A stretch of 64,000 nt of DNA from Fremontodendron californicum (taxonomy: Eukaryota > Streptophyta > Magnoliopsida > Malvales > Malvaceae). The translations under genes and the position numbers were made by a program. Under the pieces are notes generated by a model that searched no databases, was not told the origin of the DNA, and was given only the letters and a program-made list of their open reading frames with translations. Within the stretch, counting starts at the first letter, position 1. Every line of letters begins with the position of its first letter. The stretch is taken from contig JAULJL010000001.1 in the NCBI GenBank assembly GCA_030761205.1, forward strand, positions 32,249,145 through 32,313,144, written 5' to 3'. This document shows, piece by piece, positions 59,991-64,000 of the stretch.

Positions 59991-60781
59991 AATAAATATC
60001 ATTGAAATATTATTTTTGAATATTTGGTACAAATGTTTGTTAATAATAAATATCATTGAAATATTTAAATAATATTTAATTTGCCTTTTAATTTTTCAAC
60101 TATTTGGGAGTAATTTTAGAAATTTATTATTAACAAACATTTTTTTTATCTTAAAAGTAACTCAAATTACCAATTAAAATAATATTTCTAAATACTTAGT
60201 ACAAATATTTGTTAATAATAAATATCATTGGAAAATATTAAAATTAATAAAATTAATATTTTTTATATAATGGCAATTTCAGAAATTACTACAACATTTC
60301 TAGTAAAGTGTTTAGTGAATCCAAAATGTGTCAATATAATTTTTTTAAGATTTTAATCAGTATTTTCTCATGTATACTAAACGTTGTAATGTTATTTTTT
60401 CAGTAATCACATTTTTAGCAATCCCATTTCATTGAAATAATGACATGAAAAAACACCAACCGTCCCCTATAATGTAAAGCAGGAAATTGGCGTACTACTT
60501 GGGAGTCATAGGCGATATAAAGATAGAATTAGATTATAAATAGAGATCTTTAGGACAGTTGAAATCTAAGTTCAGAAAATTTTCTAGAGCTATGGTTGGG
60601 AAAAATCTTTAACTTAGGCATTGAAAAATTGTGAAAAATTGAAATGGGTGTATAGCAATAGCCATATATGACTGATAAGTCCAAAGGTGTCCGATATCTT
60701 TGTTTCATAAGCTGTAAAATGGGCTTAATTTATTTGGTTGATTATTGAACTCTATGGAAAGGGAAATGCACCAAAATAATG
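59980..60781. other. AT-rich DNA with a TTTGTTAATAATAAATATCA repeat
   Basis: The word TTTGTTAATAATAAATATCATTG occurs at about 59,986, 60,035 and 60,208, with an inverted relative (AATTTATTATTAACAAAC) at about 60,120. No gene is seen. The truncated copia I merges into this repeat. Confidence 0.6.
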
Positions 60782-60789
60782 ATCCAGAG

Positions 60790-61868
60790 TAGGGCTGTAA
60801 TCGAGTCGAGCCGAGCTCGAATAGTAAGAAGCTCGAGCTCGAGCTCGACTCAAAACTCGCTGCTCGAAACTCGGCTCGAGCTCGATCGAATACTATTTTT
60901 TAAGTTCGAGCTCGAGCTCGAGATAAAATCGAACTATTCGAGCTCGGTTCGATTAAGCTCGTTTACTCAACTTACATACTCGAGCTCGAGTTCAAGCTCG
61001 AATTCGAGCTCGAATTCATATACAATTTTTTTACAACTATTGATTTCATCCCTCTTGAACCCAGACCAGCACTTGCAAGTTATGTGAATGATCTTCCTAA
61101 ACAATCCATTACAGAACCAAACAAATAAGAAACAGGAAAAATGAGAAAAAGAGAAACAATAAAATTGAAAATCAATTAAAAAACATCAAATCATACTATA
61201 GAGTAAGAATATAGACACAGAAAAGTTGGTGAAAAGGGTTTTTTTTTTTAGTTCAAAGAAAATTGAAGTAGAAATCAACTTTGCACTGCAGAGGGAATTA
61301 AAAAACAACCGACTCTTTCACTTATCTGCTTCTAGGCAGCAAAATTAAATGCTAGAGAAATTTTTTCTGGTTTAGGGTATGTAAATGAACAGAAAATCTG
61401 CAACTAACAACAAATTTTGTTATGGAGTAACTGCAATGCAAGAGTAAAGTTTCAGCGAAGGCCTATAATTATCAAGATTGCCAGCAAAGATGCACGGATG
61501 GTATTGAAGATGCGAAGATGAGAAGCAAAGAGTAGAAAATTTTGTGACTTGTGAGGGAGAGAAGATGAGAGGCGCGGCTTAGAGAAAAATGAGGAGAAAA
61601 ATTAGGGTTGGGTTTAAGTATATATATATATATAGGATAAAATAATAAAATAATATTAAAATATTAAAAATAAATATCATTAAATAGAAAAGCTCGATTA
61701 GGCTCGCGAGCCGCTCGAATCGAGTATTGAGATACTCGAACTCGGCTCGCTCGATAGCTCGAGCTGCTCGAGCTCGAGCTCGGCTCGATAATGATCGAAT
61801 CGAATTCGAGTTTTTTTCGAGCCGAACTCGAGTAGCTTGCGAGCACAGGTGTCTCATTTACACCCCTA
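60790..61868. mobile_element. Non-autonomous hAT-type element with GAGCTC-rich ends, 1079 bp
   Basis: The 8-bp target duplication atccagag lies at 60782-60789 and 61869-61876. Terminal inverted repeats are TAGGGCTGTAA and, at the other end reversed, TAGGGGTGTAA (one mismatch in 11). Subterminal arrays of GAGCTCGAGCTCG-like palindromes fill about 60,797-61,016 and 61,690-61,836. An 8-bp duplication and TAGGG ends are typical of plant hAT elements. No transposase is seen. ORFs rich in Arg, Ser and Ala over the arrays are repeat artefacts. Confidence 0.88.
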
Positions 61869-61989
61869 ATCCAGAGCATATATCTAGCAATAGTATAAAA
61901 TGGACTACACACATAGCCTTGATGTTCACACGTTCACTATTCTGATATTGACACGTGTTATTTTTTTAAGGAAAAAAAAGAGAAATTTA

Positions 61990-63070
61990 AAATAAATAAA
62001 AAAAGAAAAGAAAGGAATGAGAAATTTATGTTTGTGTTAATTTTTTGTGTGTAAAGTATTATAAATTTATATAAATTTTTACACGATAATAATTCGTTTT
62101 ATGTATATTTTGACACGTCCGTGTATTTATATAGTATTCATGTTATTTTTCGTGTTATGTTTTAATTATTTTTCCTATGCTGTGTTTGTGTCGTGTCTCA
62201 ATTAATTTCATATTTTGTATAGTTTGTCATTGTGATTCAATTTAGAAAAAAAATTTATGTTCGTGTCGTGTTCGTGTCTCAATTTATGACATATTTTGCA
62301 TAATTTGTCATAGTGATTAAATTTAGAGAAAAAATTATGTTCATGACATGTTCGTGTTCGTATTTTTTTTGGTTCAAAATATTATAAATTTTTACATGTT
62401 AATAATTCGTTTTATATATATTTTGACATGTTCGTGTATTCGTATCGTGTTCATGTTATTTTTCGTGTCATGTAGTATTTTAATTATCTTCCCATGTTGT
62501 GTTTGTGTTGTATCTCAATTCATTCCATATTTTGTTTGAGTTATTTTTTAGTGTGTTTAAAGCATTATAAATTTATATAAATTTTTACACGTTAATAATT
62601 CGTTTTATTTATATTTGACACGTTCGTATATTCGTGTCGTGTTCATTTTATTTTTCGTGTTGTATTTTAATTATTTTTTTCTATATTGTGTTCGTACCGT
62701 GTCTTAATTCATTTCATATTTTGCATAGTTTGTAATTGTGATTAAATTTAGAGAAAATTTTGTGTTCGTGTCATGTCTCAATTCATGATATATTTTGCAT
62801 AATTTGTCATAGTGATTCAATTTTTAAAAAAAAAATTATGTTCGTGTTATTTTTTAGAGTATTCAAATTTTAAAGTATTATAAATTTATATAATTTTTTA
62901 CGCGTTAATAATTTGTTTTATATAGATTTTGACACGTTCGTGTATTCGTGTCGTGCTCATGTTATTTTTCGTATCGTATTTTAATTATTTTTTCATTTTG
63001 TGTTTTTATCGTGTCTCAATTTATCCCATATTTTACATAATTTATCATATTGATTCAATTTTAACTTTAA
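61990..63070 (+). repeat. ACACG-rich tandem repeat, copy 2
   Basis: Degenerate tandem units. ATTATAAATTTATATAAATTTTTACACG-like starts lie at about 62,057, 62,377, 62,560 and 62,872 (steps of 320, 183 and 312). Each unit also has a CGTGTTCGTGTCGTG block and a TTTGTCATAGTGATT block. It is the reverse complement of 24,930-25,440. No gene. Confidence 0.75.
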
Positions 63071-63780
63071 ATTCATTTATTTAAAATATAAAAAATTATT
63101 TAAATAAATAATAATTATTTAATATGATTCAACTTAAATTTATTTATAATTATTAATTTAATTAAAAATTTATAAATATTAAAAAAATCCTTTGACGAAG
63201 AAGAATTTTTAGTATACATTAATCTTTAGATGCATGATGATGATCCCAGTCAACTGGACCAGGCCCCTTTCTTTGATGATTTGCTGCTACTAAGAAACTG
63301 GTACAAGAACCTTTTTTCTTTCTCTGCACAAATCAAGGTACGAGTGCCTTTCTGTTTTTTCCTTTTGAAGTAAATGAATATTAAATTTATGCAGTAATTC
63401 TTGGAAATTTAATGCAATAAGAATCTATAAAAAGCTTTGGTGCAAGCAAAACCATTTCTACATCTTGGGGCAAGGATTCTAATACTGATTATCTAGCCCC
63501 TTTTTCTGAACCAAAAATTAAAAGATCTACCTACTTAAAGTACAGCGGAAGTTTCAACATAAGACTACTCATAAAAATGGAATATACGACACATATGGGA
63601 GCTTACTACGAAAATCAAGATACCCAATTGGCCTACTTCAGCGAACACTTCTTGCTTTACATTCAAAACTAATGTCAGACATTAAACTATTTATTGTCAA
63701 AATGTGGAGTACTAAGCAATAATTTCAGCAACCTCCCAGTATAACATAATTAACAAAACTTCCCATTTACATATATATCT
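63071..63780. other. AT-rich flank and probable 3' untranslated region of the right-end gene
   Basis: 63,071-63,190 is AT-only text. From about 63,200 the composition becomes ordinary for plant genic DNA. No ORF of note was found on either strand. It may hold the 3' end of the minus-strand gene that follows. Confidence 0.4.
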
Positions 63781-64000
63781 TCAGGAGGAGATAGATCTCC
63801 CTAGAACCCTAACCGTTCCTATCAAGAACCATAATAAGATAGCACACAAAGCACCTAAAATAGAAATGAAAAAGAATCCCATATTCCGGACTGTCCTCCT
63901 AGCAGTCGCAGAACCATTAACTGCAGAAATATCAGCAGTGTTTCTAGCATTTAATCTCAACCTACTTAAGCTAGACATTCGCTCAAAAGCCCGATTTACC
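63781..64000 (-). CDS. C-terminal exon of an unidentified host gene with a tail-anchor-like segment (partial)
   Basis: I do not recognise the gene. The minus-strand frame is open from the window edge (64000) to TGA/TAG-type stop at 63781 and reads NRAFERMSSLSRLRLNAR, a polar Ala/Thr/Ser stretch, then about 25 hydrophobic residues (FFFISILGALCAILLWFLI), and ends TVRVLGRSISS. One membrane segment with about 15 residues after it suggests a tail-anchored or type II-like membrane protein, perhaps of the secretory pathway. It shows no link to transposons and has normal codon use. The rest of the gene lies right of the window. The Met within the stretch is probably internal. Confidence 0.5.
   Translation of the reverse strand, partial: VNRAFERMSSLSRLRLNARNTADISAVNGSATARRTVRNMGFFFISILGALCAILLWFLIGTVRVLGRSISS

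Noticed and set aside
60779..61087. Ser/Glu-Leu-rich ORFs over the GAGCTC arrays (also 61579-61945)
   Set aside because: Palindromic low-complexity DNA reads as RAR/ELE repeats on both strands; they are hAT subterminal arrays.

Overview
This window is repeat-dominated, AT-rich nuclear DNA of a flowering plant, most likely a eudicot. The evidence is Ty1/copia and Ty3/gypsy elements with plant-type primer-binding sites, a Mutator-like (MULE) transposase tail, a plant-mobile-domain (PMD) gene, a hAT-type non-autonomous element and an intron-less copy of a plant LOG (cytokinin-activating enzyme) gene. The species cannot be named from the sequence. Only one stretch, at the extreme right end, looks like part of an ordinary host gene.

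Region 1 (1-24,800) is an old MULE/PMD locus. The C-terminal part of a SWIM/zinc-knuckle transposase (+) faces a decayed PMD gene (-). The transposase is split by a 5.0-kb solo LTR (84-5110, target duplication gacat). The PMD gene is split by a complete 16.1-kb LTR element (6063-22183, duplication gatac) with 4533-bp LTRs, a tRNA-Arg-type primer site and a purine tract, but no gag or pol. It is a LARD-like, Ogre/Tat-related non-autonomous element with tandem repeats next to its 3' LTR.

Region 2 (24,800-30,707) is AT-rich intergenic DNA with a degenerate ACACG-rich repeat, a possible MITE, a microsatellite, a 707-bp terminal-inverted-repeat element (27765-28471) and a 1.46-kb solo LTR (29246-30707, duplication gtaat).

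Region 3 (about 30,820-59,990) is a Russian doll of retroelements, most joints confirmed by target duplications and by reading frames that resume across them. Copia element I (+) holds copia element H (-, 31724-56248, ctatc). H holds an old solo LTR D (-, 35020-55475). D holds solo LTR E (+, 38606-43831, actac) and complete element G (-, 45762-55271, gttga). Element I also carries a solo LTR in its reverse transcriptase (58726-59950, ggttg).

Element G is the most interesting object. It has 2082-bp near-identical LTRs, a tRNA-Asp primer site and a trimmed gag. In place of pol it carries two intact ORFs: a full-length intron-less LOG-like enzyme gene followed by an A-tract like a retroposed mRNA, and an unrecognised 178-residue protein with a Cys cluster. 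A diverged direct repeat of 204-240 bp flanks this cargo. It looks like gene capture by a recently active retrotransposon.

Region 4 (60,000-64,000) has AT-rich repeats, a 1.08-kb hAT-type element with GAGCTC-rich ends and an 8-bp duplication, a second copy (opposite strand) of the ACACG-rich repeat, and the tail-anchor-like last exon of an unidentified host gene on the minus strand.
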